NCBI RefSeq assembly: GCF_031085165.1
Contig: NZ_JAVHTY010000002.1
Location: 744,001 to 808,000, forward strand
Source: Pseudomonas sp. 102515
Lineage (GTDB): Bacteria > Pseudomonadota > Gammaproteobacteria > Pseudomonadales > Pseudomonadaceae
Direction of reading: 5' to 3'
Length of the DNA stretch: 64,000 nt
Both the position numbers and the translations under genes were made by a program. This document shows, in pieces, positions 10,108 through 20,158 of the stretch; positions within the stretch are counted from its first letter, which is position 1; every line of letters starts with the position of its first letter. The notes below the pieces were generated by a model, which did not search any database, was not told where the DNA came from, and was given only the letters and a program-made list of their open reading frames with translations.

Positions 10108-12147
10108 TCACATCACCCGCTGGCCGGGCTTGGCGCCGCTGTCGGGGCTGAGCAGGTGGATCTCGCTGCCGCCAGTGCCGGCGGCCAGGACCATGCCTTC
10201 GGAGACGCCGAACTTCATCTTGCGCGGCGCCAGGTTGGCGACGTACAGGGTCAGGCGGCCTTCGAGCTGGCTCGGCTCGGGGTAGGCGCTCTTGATGCCG
10301 GAGAAGACGTTGCGCTTGGCATCGCCGATGTCCAGGGTCAGGCGCAGCAGCTTGTCGGCGCCTTCGACGAATTCGGCTTTCTCGATCAGGGCGATGCGCA
10401 GATCGACCTTGGAAAAGGTATCGAAGTCGATGGTCTCGGCCAGCGGGGCCTTGGTCAATTCGCCATTGCCGGCGGGCTGGGCTGTGGCCTGGGCGGCCAG
10501 GTCTTCCTTGGAAGCGTCGATCATGGTCTGCACCTTGGCGGGTTCGATGCGGGTGAGCAGCGGCTGGAAGGCGTTGAGCTGATGGTTGGCCAGGCGCGTG
10601 TCGAGGTCGGCCCATTTCAGGGGCGCGACATTGAGGAAGCGCTCGGCGGCAGCGACCAGGTTGGGCAGTACCGGCTTGAGCAGGATCGCCAGCTGGCGGA
10701 ACAGCTCGATGCCCTGGGCGCAGATGGCCTGGACGTCGTCGGCCTTGCCGTCCTGCTTGGCCAGGCTCCAGGGCGCCTGCTCCGCGATCCAGGCGTTGGC
10801 GCGGTCGGCCAGGGCCATGATCTCGCGCATGGCGCGGCCAAAGTCGCGGGTCTCGTAGGCCTCGGCGATGCTCGGCGCGGCGGCGCGGAAGGCGGCTTCC
10901 AGCTCGGGCGCGGCCTGGGAGTCCACCAGCAGGCCGGCATTGCCCTTGTGGATGAAACCGGCGCAGCGGCTGGCGATGTTGACCACCTTGCCCACCAGAT
11001 CGGAGTTGACCTTCTGCACGAAGTCCTCGAGGTTCAGGTCGATGTCCTCGACATGGCGCGAGAGCTTGGCGGCGAAGTAGTAGCGCAGGTACTCGGGATT
11101 CAGGTGATCCAGGTAGGTGCGTGCCTTGATGAAGGTGCCGCGGGACTTGGACATCTTCTGGCCATCGACGGTGAGGAAGCCGTGGACGTTCAGCGCGGTC
11201 GGCTTGCGATAGCCGGCGCCCTCGAGCATCGCCGGCCAGAACAGCGCATGGAAGTTGACGATGTCCTTGCCGATGAAGTGGTACAGCTCAGCGGTGCTGT
11301 CCTTGTTCCAGAAGGCGTCGAAATCCAGGTCGTCGCGGCGGTCGCAGAGATTCTTGAAGCTGGCCATGTAGCCGATGGGCGCGTCCAGCCAGACATAGAA
11401 GTACTTGCCGGGCGCATCGGGGATCTCGAAGCCGAAGTAGGGCGCATCCCGCGAGATGTCCCATTCCTGCAGGCCGGCATCCAGCCACTCGGCGATCTTG
11501 TTGGCGACCGATTCCTGCAGGGCGCCACTGCGGGTCCAGCCCTTGAGCATCTCGGCGAAGTCGGGAAGCTTGAAGAAGAAGTGCTCGGATTCGCGCAGCA
11601 CCGGGGTTGCGCCGGAGATGGCCGACTTGGGATCCTTCAGCTCGGTGGGCGCATAGGTGGCGCCGCACTTCTCGCAGTTGTCGCCATACTGGTCGGCGCT
11701 GCCGCACTTGGGACAGGTGCCCTTGATGAAGCGGTCGGCCAGGAACATCTGCTTGTCCGGGTCGAAGTACTGGGTGACCGGACGGGTGGCGATGTGGCCG
11801 TTTCCGCGCAGCTTCAGGTAGATGGCGCGCGACAGCTCGCGATTCTCTTCCGCATGGGTGGAGTGGAAGTTGTCGAAGGCGACGCCGAAGTCGGCGAAGT
11901 CGGCGCTGTGCTCGCGCTTGACGTTGTCGATCAGTTGTTCGGGGGTGATACCTTCGCGCTCGGCGCGCAGCATGATGGCCGAGCCGTGGGCGTCGTCGGC
12001 GCAGACATAGATGCACTGGTTGCCGCGCAGCCGCTGGAAGCGGGCCCAGATGTCGGTCTGGATGTACTCGACCATGTGGCCGAGGTGGATGGAACCGTTG
12101 GCATAGGGCAGGGCGCTGGTGACGAGAATCTTGCGGGGCTCGGTCAT
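10108..12147 (-). CDS. metG: methionyl-tRNA synthetase
   Basis: 679 aa, full length, starting [18 protein letters not shown]. The class I HIGH motif is HLGH (residues about 22-25), the zinc knuckles are [17 protein letters not shown], and KMSKS is in [13 protein letters not shown]-terminal tRNA-binding (Tra/EMAP-II-like) domain follows from about residue 575 ([13 protein letters not shown] to the end). It charges initiator and elongator tRNA-Met. It is followed by the rnfB-like gene and nth, and is divergent from mrp across the M14 gene. Confidence 0.98.
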   Translation of the reverse strand: MTEPRKILVTSALPYANGSIHLGHMVEYIQTDIWARFQRLRGNQCIYVCADDAHGSAIMLRAEREGITPEQLIDNVKREHSADFADFGVAFDNFHSTHAEENRELSRAIYLKLRGNGHIATRPVTQYFDPDKQMFLADRFIKGTCPKCGSADQYGDNCEKCGATYAPTELKDPKSAISGATPVLRESEHFFFKLPDFAEMLKGWTRSGALQESVANKIAEWLDAGLQEWDISRDAPYFGFEIPDAPGKYFYVWLDAPIGYMASFKNLCDRRDDLDFDAFWNKDSTAELYHFIGKDIVNFHALFWPAMLEGAGYRKPTALNVHGFLTVDGQKMSKSRGTFIKARTYLDHLNPEYLRYYFAAKLSRHVEDIDLNLEDFVQKVNSDLVGKVVNIASRCAGFIHKGNAGLLVDSQAAPELEAAFRAAAPSIAEAYETRDFGRAMREIMALADRANAWIAEQAPWSLAKQDGKADDVQAICAQGIELFRQLAILLKPVLPNLVAAAERFLNVAPLKWADLDTRLANHQLNAFQPLLTRIEPAKVQTMIDASKEDLAAQATAQPAGNGELTKAPLAETIDFDTFSKVDLRIALIEKAEFVEGADKLLRLTLDIGDAKRNVFSGIKSAYPEPSQLEGRLTLYVANLAPRKMKFGVSEGMVLAAGTGGSEIHLLSPDSGAKPGQRVM

Positions 12148-12245
12148 GGTCTTGGCTGGATCGCGACGCTGATAAGGTGACCGACCATCATAGCGAAATG
12201 GCCGGTCGGTTTCATCCGTGGGGATGGGCGGGGGCCTGTCCGGAT

Positions 12246-13397
12246 TCAGATATCCGCCAGCTGCCAGTGCAGGGCACTGACCATGGCCGCGCCTAGGGCG
12301 GCGCTGCGGGCGCCGTTCCAGCCGACGTCCGGACGGGGATCGTTGGCGTTGTCCTTGAACGGCAGCTCCAGGGTCAGGGCCAGGCAGCCATGGGTGTGAC
12401 CGACGTACTTGGTGGCGAGCTTCAGGGTCTCGCTGCCGAAATGACCGCGCGGATAGCCGTACTGGGTCTGGAAATCCGGACTGGCGCGCTGGAAGCGCTG
12501 CAGGAAGGCCAGCTGCTCGGCTTCCTCGCGCTCGCCGAAGGTGGGCAGGCCATTGCAGCCGTCGACGAAGACGTAGGGCAGGGCCTCGTCGCCGTGGATG
12601 TCGAGGAAGAGGTCGCAGCCGCTCGCGGCGATGGCGCGGCGTACCGCCAGCACCTCGGGACTGCGTCCTTCGTCCGGCTCCAGCCATTCCCGGTTGAGGT
12701 TGGCGCCGGCGGCGTTGGTGCGCAGATTGCCCAGGGCCGAGCCGTCGGGGTTCATGTTCGGTACGACGTGCAGTACCGCGTGCTCCAGCAGCTTGCCGCC
12801 CACCGGATCGCCCTGGTGTTCGCCAAGGCCCAGCAGCCGGCGCACCAGGCCTTCGACGAACCACTCGGCCATGGGCTCGCCGGGGTGCTGGCGGGCGATG
12901 ATCCAGATGTTCTTCTTGCCGGCGCCCGGCGTGCCGATGCGCAGCAGGTCCAGCGAACGCCCGAGCAGCGAGCGGCCGACGGTTTCCAGACGGACGGCGG
13001 GATGTCGCTGCGCTTCGCCCATGAAGGCCAGGTGGCGACTCTCCGGATAGGGCTCGAAGTAGGCGAAGAACAGGCTGTCGTGTTCCGGGGTGACGGTCCA
13101 GCTCAGGGTCTTGCCGTCATAGCGGCTGGGGATGCGAAACCACTGCTGGCCGCAATAGCTGGCGACCACGCCATAGTCGCGCCAACCTTCGGGGTAGGCG
13201 CACTCGCCGGCATTGTCGAAGCTCAGCTGGCAGGGCAGGCCACGGGCGCCTTCGAGGCGGAAATGGAACCACTGGGTGAAGGGCGAGGCGGTGTCCGGCC
13301 GGATGCGCAGGCGGATGTCGGCGTGGTCGGCCAGGGACAGCACCTCGACGGCGCCGCTGTCGAAGGTGGAACTGATGTGCAGGGAAGAGGCGTTCAC
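12246..13397 (-). CDS. M14-type zinc carboxypeptidase
   Basis: 383 aa from the GTG that gives (M)NASSLHIS; open frame upstream is not conserved. An N-terminal beta-sandwich domain (about residues 1-115) precedes the M14 domain. Zinc ligands are in [12 protein letters not shown] (H and E) and [10 protein letters not shown] (H), and the catalytic Glu is in ALTLELPFK near the C-terminus. This architecture is that of cytosolic carboxypeptidases (CCP-like). No signal peptide is seen. The bacterial substrate is unknown. It lies between metG and mrp, as in other Pseudomonas. Confidence 0.9.
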   Translation of the reverse strand: MNASSLHISSTFDSGAVEVLSLADHADIRLRIRPDTASPFTQWFHFRLEGARGLPCQLSFDNAGECAYPEGWRDYGVVASYCGQQWFRIPSRYDGKTLSWTVTPEHDSLFFAYFEPYPESRHLAFMGEAQRHPAVRLETVGRSLLGRSLDLLRIGTPGAGKKNIWIIARQHPGEPMAEWFVEGLVRRLLGLGEHQGDPVGGKLLEHAVLHVVPNMNPDGSALGNLRTNAAGANLNREWLEPDEGRSPEVLAVRRAIAASGCDLFLDIHGDEALPYVFVDGCNGLPTFGEREEAEQLAFLQRFQRASPDFQTQYGYPRGHFGSETLKLATKYVGHTHGCLALTLELPFKDNANDPRPDVGWNGARSAALGAAMVSALHWQLADI

Positions 13398-13519
13398 GCA
13401 GGGCTCCACGGGCGAGGGGAAAGCCGGGAGTGTAGCGCCGCGTGGATAGGCTTTAGCAAGGACAGTGGGTAGCATAGGCTGCAGCTTCTCTTTCCTATCC
13501 GCTGTTTCCGGGAGTCTGC

Positions 13520-14614
13520 ATGACCGCTCCGACTCGCGAGGCCATCGAGGCCGCGCTGCGCCAGTATCACGATCCCTATCTCGAACAGGACCTGCTCAGC
13601 GCCGGCGCCCTGCGCGATCTCGCGCTGGACGGTGGCCGGGTGCGCGCCCGCTTCGAGCTGGGCTATGCCGCCGGACTGTTCAAGGGTGGCCTGGCCCAGG
13701 TGCTCAAGACCGCGTTGGAGAACGTGCCCGGGGTCGAGACCGCCGAGATCCAGATCGACTGCACCATCGCGCCTCATGCGGCCCAGCCGCAGCTGGAGGC
13801 CATGGGCAACGTCAAGAACATCATCGCCGTGGCCTCGGGCAAGGGCGGAGTGGGCAAGTCCACAACCGCCGCCAACCTGGCCCTGGCCCTGGCCCGCGAA
13901 GGCGCGCGGGTCGGTGTGCTGGACGCCGACATCTATGGTCCCAGCCAGGGCATCATGTTCGGTTTCGCCGAGGGCACTCGTCCCGAGGTGCGCGACGAGA
14001 AGTGGTTCATCCCGCTGCAGGCCCATGGCGTGGAGGTCATGTCCATGGCCTTCCTCACCAATGACAAGACCCCGGTGGCTTGGCGTGGTCCCATGGTCTC
14101 GGGCGCCCTGATTCAGTTGATTACGCAAACTGCCTGGAATGACCTCGACTACCTGGTGATCGACATGCCCCCGGGCACCGGCGACATCCAGCTGACCCTG
14201 GCGCAGAAGGTGCCGGTGGCCGGGGCGGTGATCGTCACCACGCCCCAGGACCTGGCCCTGCTGGATGCCAAGAAGGGCGTGGAGATGTTCCAGAAGGTCA
14301 ACATCCCGGTGCTCGGGGTGGTGGAGAACATGGCGGTGCACATCTGCTCCAACTGCGGCCATGCCGAGCACCTGTTCGGCGAAGGCGGCGGCAGCCGGCT
14401 GGCCGAGCAGTACGGCGTGGATCTCTTGGCCTCGCTGCCGCTGGCCATGGCCATCCGCGAGCAGGCCGACGCCGGGCGGCCCACGGCCATCGCCGATCCC
14501 GACAGCCAGATCGCGCTGATCTACCAGGAACTGGCGCGCAAGGTCGGGGCCCGCATCGCCCAGGGCGGTCAGGCCGGCGGCGGCATGCCCACGATCACCG
14601 TCAGCGACGACTGA
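13520..14614 (+). CDS. apbC: Mrp/ApbC iron-sulfur cluster carrier ATPase
   Basis: 364 aa. The N-terminal MIP18-like domain (residues 1-90) is followed by a P-loop ATPase with the deviant Walker A ASGKGGVGKSTTAANLALA (about residues 105-125), DADIYGPSQG, IDMPPGTGDIQLTL (switch) and the cluster-bridging CxxC in HICSNCGHAEH. It binds and transfers Fe-S clusters in the cytosol. It is divergent from the M14 gene and followed by dcd. Confidence 0.95.
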   Translation: MTAPTREAIEAALRQYHDPYLEQDLLSAGALRDLALDGGRVRARFELGYAAGLFKGGLAQVLKTALENVPGVETAEIQIDCTIAPHAAQPQLEAMGNVKNIIAVASGKGGVGKSTTAANLALALAREGARVGVLDADIYGPSQGIMFGFAEGTRPEVRDEKWFIPLQAHGVEVMSMAFLTNDKTPVAWRGPMVSGALIQLITQTAWNDLDYLVIDMPPGTGDIQLTLAQKVPVAGAVIVTTPQDLALLDAKKGVEMFQKVNIPVLGVVENMAVHICSNCGHAEHLFGEGGGSRLAEQYGVDLLASLPLAMAIREQADAGRPTAIADPDSQIALIYQELARKVGARIAQGGQAGGGMPTITVSDD

Positions 14615-14695
14615 TTTCGTCCGTTCGCCTTTGAGACGGCGCGTCTATCCACTAGAATGCGCGGTCAATTTTTTCGCCCCGGAGCTAGACCTGCC

Positions 14696-15262
14696 ATGAG
14701 CATCAAATCGGACAAGTGGATTCGCCGCATGGCCCAGGAGCACGGCATGATCGAGCCCTTCGTCGAGCGCCAGATGCGCGGCGCGGACGACAGCCGGGTG
14801 ATCTCCTACGGGGTGTCCAGCTACGGCTACGACGTGCGCTGCGCCAACGAATTCAAGGTGTTCACCAACATCCATTCCGCGGTGGTGGACCCGAAGAACT
14901 TCGATGACAAGAGCTTCGTCGACGTGGTCAGCGACGTCTGCATCATTCCGCCGAACTCCTTCGCGCTGGCCCGCACCGTGGAATACTTCCGCATCCCGCG
15001 CGACGTCCTGACCATCTGCCTGGGCAAGAGCACCTATGCCCGCTGCGGCATCATCGTCAACGTCACCCCGCTGGAGCCCGAGTGGGAAGGCCACGTGACC
15101 CTGGAGTTCTCCAACACCACGACCCTGCCGGCCAAGATCTACGCCAACGAGGGCGTGGCCCAGATGCTGTTCCTGCAGTCCGACGAGGCCTGCGAGGTCT
15201 CCTACAAGGATCGCGGTGGCAAGTACCAGGGCCAGCGTGGCGTGACCCTGCCACGCGCCTGA
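14696..15262 (+). CDS. dcd: dCTP deaminase
   Basis: 188 aa, the usual length, starting [19 protein letters not shown]. It deaminates dCTP to dUTP to feed dTTP synthesis. [20 protein letters not shown] carries the conserved catalytic region, and [18 protein letters not shown] is the typical C-terminus. An 81-bp gap from mrp and a terminator after it suggest a mrp-dcd unit or its own promoter. Confidence 0.97.
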   Translation: MSIKSDKWIRRMAQEHGMIEPFVERQMRGADDSRVISYGVSSYGYDVRCANEFKVFTNIHSAVVDPKNFDDKSFVDVVSDVCIIPPNSFALARTVEYFRIPRDVLTICLGKSTYARCGIIVNVTPLEPEWEGHVTLEFSNTTTLPAKIYANEGVAQMLFLQSDEACEVSYKDRGGKYQGQRGVTLPRA

Positions 15263-15277
15263 TCCACCGGGGTTCGA

Positions 15278-15308
15278 GCGAAGCCGCCTGTTGGGCGGCT
15301 TCGTTGTT
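15278..15308 (+). terminator. rho-independent terminator after dcd
   Basis: GAAGCCGCC (15280-15288), 5-nt loop, GGCGGCTTC (15294-15302), then GTTGTTT. Confidence 0.8.
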
Positions 15309-15316
15309 TCCAGGCC

Positions 15317-15343
15317 TCAAGAATCGACCGCTGCCGCCGATAG
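15317..15343 (+). promoter_or_regulatory. FliA-like promoter for cheV
   Basis: TCAAGAAT, exact N11 spacer, GCCGATAG. The -10 matches 7 of 8 consensus bases and the -35 five of 8. It lies 35 bp upstream of the cheV ATG. Confidence 0.55.
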
Positions 15344-15378
15344 CCTGTGACCTGACTTATCTTTGGAGTGGACTTTCC

Positions 15379-16308
15379 ATGGCCGGCATTCTCGACACCG
15401 TCGATCAACGCACCCAGCTGGTTGGCGAGAATCGTCTGGAAATTCTCATGTTCCAGTTGTCCAGCCGACAGATGTTCGCCATCAACGTGTTCAAGGTGCA
15501 GGAAGTCCTCAAGCTGCCCCGCCTGACCCAGATGCCCAAGCGCCATCCGATGATCTGCGGCGTGGTCCACCTGCGTGGCCAGACCCTGCCGGTGATCGAC
15601 CTGGCTGCCGCCATCGGCATGCGACCCATCACGCCCGACGAGAACAGCACCATCATCGTCACCGAATACAACCGCTCGGTGCAGGCCTTCCTGGTCGGTA
15701 GCGTCGATCGCATCATCAACCTCAACTGGGACAGCATCCAGGCCCCGCCCGGCGGCGCCGGACGCCAGCACTACCTGACCGCCATCACGCGTATCGAAGA
15801 TCGCCTGGTGGAAGTGATCGACGTGGAAAAGGTGCTGGCCGAGATCGCCCCCTACAACGTCAAGGTCTCCCAGGAGCGCCTGGCCGATCCGCTGCTGGCC
15901 AAGGCCCGCGGTCGCGAGGTGCTGCTGGTGGACGACTCCAGCACCGCCATCGGCCAGTTGCGCGACACCCTGGTGCAGCTGGATCTGAAATTCCACGTGG
16001 CCACCGACGGCCTGCAGGCCCTGCGCAAGCTCAAGGCCTGGGCCGACGAAGGCGTGGTGCTGACCGAGAAGCTGCTGATGGTGCTGACCGATGCCGAGAT
16101 GCCGGAAATGGACGGCTATCGCCTGACCACCGAGATCCGCCAGGATCCGCGCCTCGCCGACCTCTATGTGGTGCTGCACACCTCGCTGTCGGGCAGCTTC
16201 AACGAAGCCATGGTGAAGAAGGTCGGCTGCAACGCCTTCCTCTCCAAGTTCCAGCCCGATCAGCTGGTCGAGGAAGTTCGCCGGCGCCTGGCGCTGGCCG
16301 AGGGCTGA
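15379..16308 (+). CDS. cheV: CheV chemotaxis coupling protein (CheW-receiver fusion)
   Basis: 309 aa. A CheW domain fills residues about 15-160 (FAINVFKVQEVLKLP, GVVHLRGQTLPVIDL), followed by a receiver domain at about 175-305 with LLVDDSSTAIGQ, the phosphoacceptor Asp in VLTDAEMPEMDGY, and a conserved Lys in FLSKFQP. CheV couples receptors to CheA and can take phosphate for adaptation. It is monocistronic and away from the che cluster at 54-64 kb, but shares a FliA-like promoter with it. Confidence 0.94.
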   Translation: MAGILDTVDQRTQLVGENRLEILMFQLSSRQMFAINVFKVQEVLKLPRLTQMPKRHPMICGVVHLRGQTLPVIDLAAAIGMRPITPDENSTIIVTEYNRSVQAFLVGSVDRIINLNWDSIQAPPGGAGRQHYLTAITRIEDRLVEVIDVEKVLAEIAPYNVKVSQERLADPLLAKARGREVLLVDDSSTAIGQLRDTLVQLDLKFHVATDGLQALRKLKAWADEGVVLTEKLLMVLTDAEMPEMDGYRLTTEIRQDPRLADLYVVLHTSLSGSFNEAMVKKVGCNAFLSKFQPDQLVEEVRRRLALAEG

Positions 16309-16380
16309 TCCTCGCGGTTTCGCCGCTCCGGCGCCTCCCTTACACTGGCGGCCTTTGTCCGCCGCCAGGAAGCCGCGCCC

Positions 16381-17184
16381 ATGTCGCACCTCAGTGCCCT
16401 CTATCGTTATCCCGTCAAGTCGACGGCCGTGGAATCACTCGCCCAGGCCGAGGTGGATGCCCTGGGCCTGGTGGGTGATCGCCGCTGGATGGTGGTGGAT
16501 GCCGACACCGGCCGCTTCCTGACCCTGCGCCAGCTGGCGCAGATGAATCACATCGAGGCGCGCTGGCTGGCCGCCGATCGCCTGCGCCTGAGCGCGCCGG
16601 GACGGCCGCCGCTCGAGGTGGCGGTGCCGGATGCCGGCGGCGAGCAACTGGGCGTGACCATCTGGCGCGACACCCTGCAGGCGCCGGTGGCCGCCGAAGC
16701 CGATGCCTGGCTGAGCGACTTCCTCGGTCGCCGCTGCCGCCTGGTGCACATCGCCGAACGCCATGCCCGCCAGATCAGCACCGATTTCGCCGAGCCGGGG
16801 CAGAAGGTGCATTTCGCCGACGGCTTCCCCTTGCTGCTGACCAGCGAGGCTTCCCTGGCCGATCTGGTGGCACGGGTAGGCAAGCCGCTGGAAATGCTGC
16901 GCTTCCGACCGAATCTGGTGGTGGAGGGTACGCCCGCATACGCCGAAGACGGCTGGAAGCGCCTGCGCATCGGCACGGTGGACTTCGCCGTCGCCTGTCC
17001 CTGCTCGCGCTGCATCGTCATCACCCAGGATCCGGTGACCGGCGAAAAGGACCCGGATCGGCAGCCGCTCACTGCCTTGCGCGAATATCGCTTCCAGGAC
17101 AATCGCATGCTGTTCGGCATGAACGTCATCCCCCTGGGGCGCGGCGTCATCGAAGCCGGCATGCCGGTGGAGGTGCTGGAATGA
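16381..17184 (+). CDS. MOSC domain protein (YcbX-like, no ferredoxin domain)
   Basis: 267 aa. The N-terminal MOSC_N barrel (LYRYPVKSTAVESL, GLVGDRRWMVVD) and a MOSC domain are present; CPCSRCIVITQDP contains the Cys expected to bind the molybdenum cofactor. E. coli YcbX has an extra C-terminal ferredoxin domain that is absent here. Such proteins reduce N-hydroxylated compounds in partnership with a reductase; that role is inferred. Its stop overlaps the start of ldcA by 4 bp. Confidence 0.88.
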   Translation: MSHLSALYRYPVKSTAVESLAQAEVDALGLVGDRRWMVVDADTGRFLTLRQLAQMNHIEARWLAADRLRLSAPGRPPLEVAVPDAGGEQLGVTIWRDTLQAPVAAEADAWLSDFLGRRCRLVHIAERHARQISTDFAEPGQKVHFADGFPLLLTSEASLADLVARVGKPLEMLRFRPNLVVEGTPAYAEDGWKRLRIGTVDFAVACPCSRCIVITQDPVTGEKDPDRQPLTALREYRFQDNRMLFGMNVIPLGRGVIEAGMPVEVLE

Positions 17185-18071
17185 ATCCCGTGCGGCGTGT
17201 GGCGCTGGTCAGTCCGGCGGGTGCGGTCAAGGAAGAGCTGGTCACGGCGGCGATCGGGCAGCTGCAGGCCGCCGGCATCGAAGCGGTCCTGGGCGAGCAG
17301 GCGCTCAAGCGCCATCGCTATCTCGCCGGTACCGCCGAGGAGCGCGCCGCGGATCTGCACTGGGCCTTCAGCCAGGCGGACGTGGATGCGGTCTGGTGCC
17401 TGCGCGGCGGTTACGGCTCCGCCCAGTTGCTGCCCTGGCTGGACTGGTCGCGGCTGTCCAGCAGCAAGGGCCGGCCCCTGATCGGCTATTCCGACCTGAC
17501 GGTGCTGCTGGAGGCCTTTCACCGCCGCGGCCTCACGGCTATCCACGGTCCTGGCGCCCTTGACTGGGGCCGCCGTGACGAGGATCCGGCCACCCAGGCG
17601 GCCCGGACCCGCTCGCTGGAATCGGTCCTGGAGCTGTGCGCCGGCGGCCGTCCGGCCTGGCAGCTGGAGCGCCTGGCCGGTCCGGTCCAGGTGCCCGCCG
17701 GCGAACTGATCGGCGGTAACCTGACCACCCTGGCCAGCGTGGTCGGGACCGCCGCCGCCCTGCGCCCCCACGACGGCGCCATCCTCATGCTGGAAGACGT
17801 CGGCGAACCCTACTATCGACTGGAGCGCAGCCTCTGCCAGTTGCTCGGCAACCTCACCGAGCACCGCATCGGCGCGGTCTGCCTGGGCACCTTCACCGAC
17901 TGCCCGCCGCGTAACGTCGAGCAGCCGCTGGAAGAGATCTTCGCCGAATGGCTGGCGCCGCGCGGCATCGCCCTCTATCGCGGCCTGCCCAGCGGCCATG
18001 GGCCGGACAACCAGGCCTGGCCCTATGGCGCTCGGGTGCGTCTGGAAGCGGGTCGCCTGCAGGTGCTCTAG
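17181..18071 (+). CDS. ldcA: muramoyltetrapeptide LD-carboxypeptidase (S66)
   Basis: 296 aa S66 serine peptidase, which removes the terminal D-Ala from murein tetrapeptides during recycling in the cytosol. The oxyanion region WCLRGGYGSAQLLPWLDW, the nucleophile motif IGYSDLTVLL, and the C-terminal Glu (GTFTDC region) and His in LPSGHGPDN follow the family pattern. It is translationally coupled to the MOSC gene (ATGA overlap) and convergent with the pyruvate-kinase-like gene. Confidence 0.9.
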   Translation: MNPVRRVALVSPAGAVKEELVTAAIGQLQAAGIEAVLGEQALKRHRYLAGTAEERAADLHWAFSQADVDAVWCLRGGYGSAQLLPWLDWSRLSSSKGRPLIGYSDLTVLLEAFHRRGLTAIHGPGALDWGRRDEDPATQAARTRSLESVLELCAGGRPAWQLERLAGPVQVPAGELIGGNLTTLASVVGTAAALRPHDGAILMLEDVGEPYYRLERSLCQLLGNLTEHRIGAVCLGTFTDCPPRNVEQPLEEIFAEWLAPRGIALYRGLPSGHGPDNQAWPYGARVRLEAGRLQVL

Positions 18072-18092
18072 GCCTGGTCAGCCCCAGGCGGA

Positions 18093-19946
18093 TCAGTCCG
18101 CCCAGGGCGAGGCGAGTTCCAGCTTGCGCAGCAGCTGGCGCTTCTTGCTGTTGTAGCCCTGCATCCGCACCAGCAATTCATCCAGGGTGGCGACCGCCTT
18201 GAGGATGTGCGGGCCCTTGTTGAGCATCACGCACTCGGCGCGGACCCCGGTGGCGGCATCGGTGATCTCGGCGCGCGAAGGCGAACCCTTCTTGGCCAGA
18301 TTCTCCAGCACCTGGGTCGCCCAGATCACCGGCACGTGGGCCGCCTCGCACAGGCAGAGGATGTCTTCCTGCAGCGCCGCCAGACGCTCGAAGCCGCCTT
18401 CCACCGCCAGATCGCCGCGGGCGATCATCACGCCGAATCCGCCGCGCTGCATGCCCGCCAGCAGCAGGGCGGGAAGGTTGTCGAAGCCCCGACGCGTTTC
18501 TATCTTCAGCACCACACCCAGGTGCTCGGCCCGCAGGCGCTCCAGTTCCGCGAGCAGCGCGCGGACATCATCCGCGCTATTGACGAAGGACATCTCGATG
18601 CCGTCCGCATGCTCGGCGGCAAAGGCCAGGGCCGTGAGGTCCTGTTCGCCCAGCGCTGCCAGCCGCAGGGTGCTCTGGGGAAAGTTGATGCCCTTGTCCC
18701 CCTTGAGCTTGGCGCCGCCCGGCGCCTGGGTGATGCGGACCTCCAGCGCGTCCTGATCGGCGTGCTCGATCAGCCCGCCGATCTTGCCGTCGTCGAACCA
18801 GACCGGCTCGCCGCTACGGACGTCGGTGAACACCTGGGGCAGGGTGCAGCCCAGGGTGGCGGGTGTCAGCAGGTGCCCGCCGCTGTCCTGGCTGGCGGGC
18901 CGACCGGGCGTCTGGTCGGCGGTCAGGATCAGCAGATCGTCCTCGGCCAGCCGCAGGGCGCCTGGCTGCGGGGCGAAGTCGCCGATGCGGCTGTGCCTCC
19001 CGCGTCCATCGCGCTCGACGCTCAGGCGCAGGCCGGGCGTGAGGTAGGTGGTCTTGGTTGCCTCCGCCCAGCAGCCGCGATCTCCGACCTCGACGACCGT
19101 CCAGCGACGCTGCGCCTGGCGCGTGTCCCTTAGCTGGATCCGCTCGCCCGCCTGCAGGCCAGCTAGCCAGCGTTCGCCCACCTGGACGCTGGCAGCCGCC
19201 GGGGAGGGTGCCGGTCGCGGCCGGCGGCGGCCGGTCAGCCAGATCCGCGCCGGCTGCTGGACGCGGCCCTGGGCGTCGCGCTCAGGCTTCACCTTCTTTA
19301 CCGCCGCGCCCGTGGCGATAGGCCCGGTGCGCAGCTTGGGCCCCGGCAGGTCCATGAATACCTTGCAGGGCTGGTCCAGCTCCGCGCTGGCCCGCCGCAC
19401 GTGTTCGATCATGCGCGTCCAGCTGGCCGGTTCGTCGTGGGCGCAGTTGATGCGCGCGCAATCCATATGTCCTGCCAGCAGGTCGCGTACCAGCGCATAA
19501 TCGTCTGCGGCTTCGCTGGGCAAGGTGACCATGATGCGTACCTCCCGCGCGGAGGCGGGCGTGCCGAACAGTGCTCGCGCGTGATCTGCCAGGGGATTGA
19601 CCGCCTTGGTCGTCGGCCGCGCCGCCGGGCTGCCGCCGAGCAGGCGTTCCAGGGTGTTGATGAGGGTCGCCACGGTCGGTAGCACCGCGGCTTCGGAGCG
19701 CCCCAGGGACGACAGCCCCAGGGCGGAGAGTTGCAACTGCAGGTCATGCAGATCGCCGGCGCGCAGCGCCAGATAGGCGAGCAGATTCTGGGCACTGGCC
19801 CGGTAGGCGGGATTGAGCGCCTGCCGATCCAGCCGTGGCTCCGCGGCAGCCTGCTCCAGGGCACCCTGCAGGGCGCGTAGCTTATCCAGCAGGGTGGCGA
19901 GAGCCTGATCGGGGGACCGGGAACGCGAGGTCGAACGGGGCGGCAC
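18093..19946 (-). CDS. pyruvate-kinase-like protein, N-terminally extended, lacking the C domain
   Basis: 617 aa from a GTG with GGAG nine bases upstream; open frame continues upstream without a good start. Residues 1-150 are a helical extension unlike PykA/PykF. The barrel carries kinase motifs: RINCAHDE, MDLPGPKLRTG, a long inserted B-domain region, KGDKGINFPQSTL, MSFVNSADDV, KIETRRGFDNL (catalytic Lys and metal-ligand Glu), ARGDLAVE and ATQVLENLAKKG. The protein ends soon after VMLNKGPH, so the C-terminal allosteric domain is missing. A catalytic role is plausible but not proven. It is convergent with ldcA and divergent from nadA. Confidence 0.82.
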   Translation of the reverse strand: MPPRSTSRSRSPDQALATLLDKLRALQGALEQAAAEPRLDRQALNPAYRASAQNLLAYLALRAGDLHDLQLQLSALGLSSLGRSEAAVLPTVATLINTLERLLGGSPAARPTTKAVNPLADHARALFGTPASAREVRIMVTLPSEAADDYALVRDLLAGHMDCARINCAHDEPASWTRMIEHVRRASAELDQPCKVFMDLPGPKLRTGPIATGAAVKKVKPERDAQGRVQQPARIWLTGRRRPRPAPSPAAASVQVGERWLAGLQAGERIQLRDTRQAQRRWTVVEVGDRGCWAEATKTTYLTPGLRLSVERDGRGRHSRIGDFAPQPGALRLAEDDLLILTADQTPGRPASQDSGGHLLTPATLGCTLPQVFTDVRSGEPVWFDDGKIGGLIEHADQDALEVRITQAPGGAKLKGDKGINFPQSTLRLAALGEQDLTALAFAAEHADGIEMSFVNSADDVRALLAELERLRAEHLGVVLKIETRRGFDNLPALLLAGMQRGGFGVMIARGDLAVEGGFERLAALQEDILCLCEAAHVPVIWATQVLENLAKKGSPSRAEITDAATGVRAECVMLNKGPHILKAVATLDELLVRMQGYNSKKRQLLRKLELASPWAD

Positions 19947-20158
19947 GATAGGTCTCCAGCAGAGGGCCCAGGCGAGACGCTCACCGGGCGTTCCTGTCTC
20001 GGACCCATGGCCGCCGCAGAAGTGAAAAGCCAAGTGTTGCCAGACATTAGCGGCAGATGGCCACTCATCGCGGGGGCTGCCGCTGGCGCCCATAGGGAGT
20101 CGCCGAGGATGCTGCTATGATGCGCGGCCTTGACGACCCCCGTTTTCAGGTACCCGCC

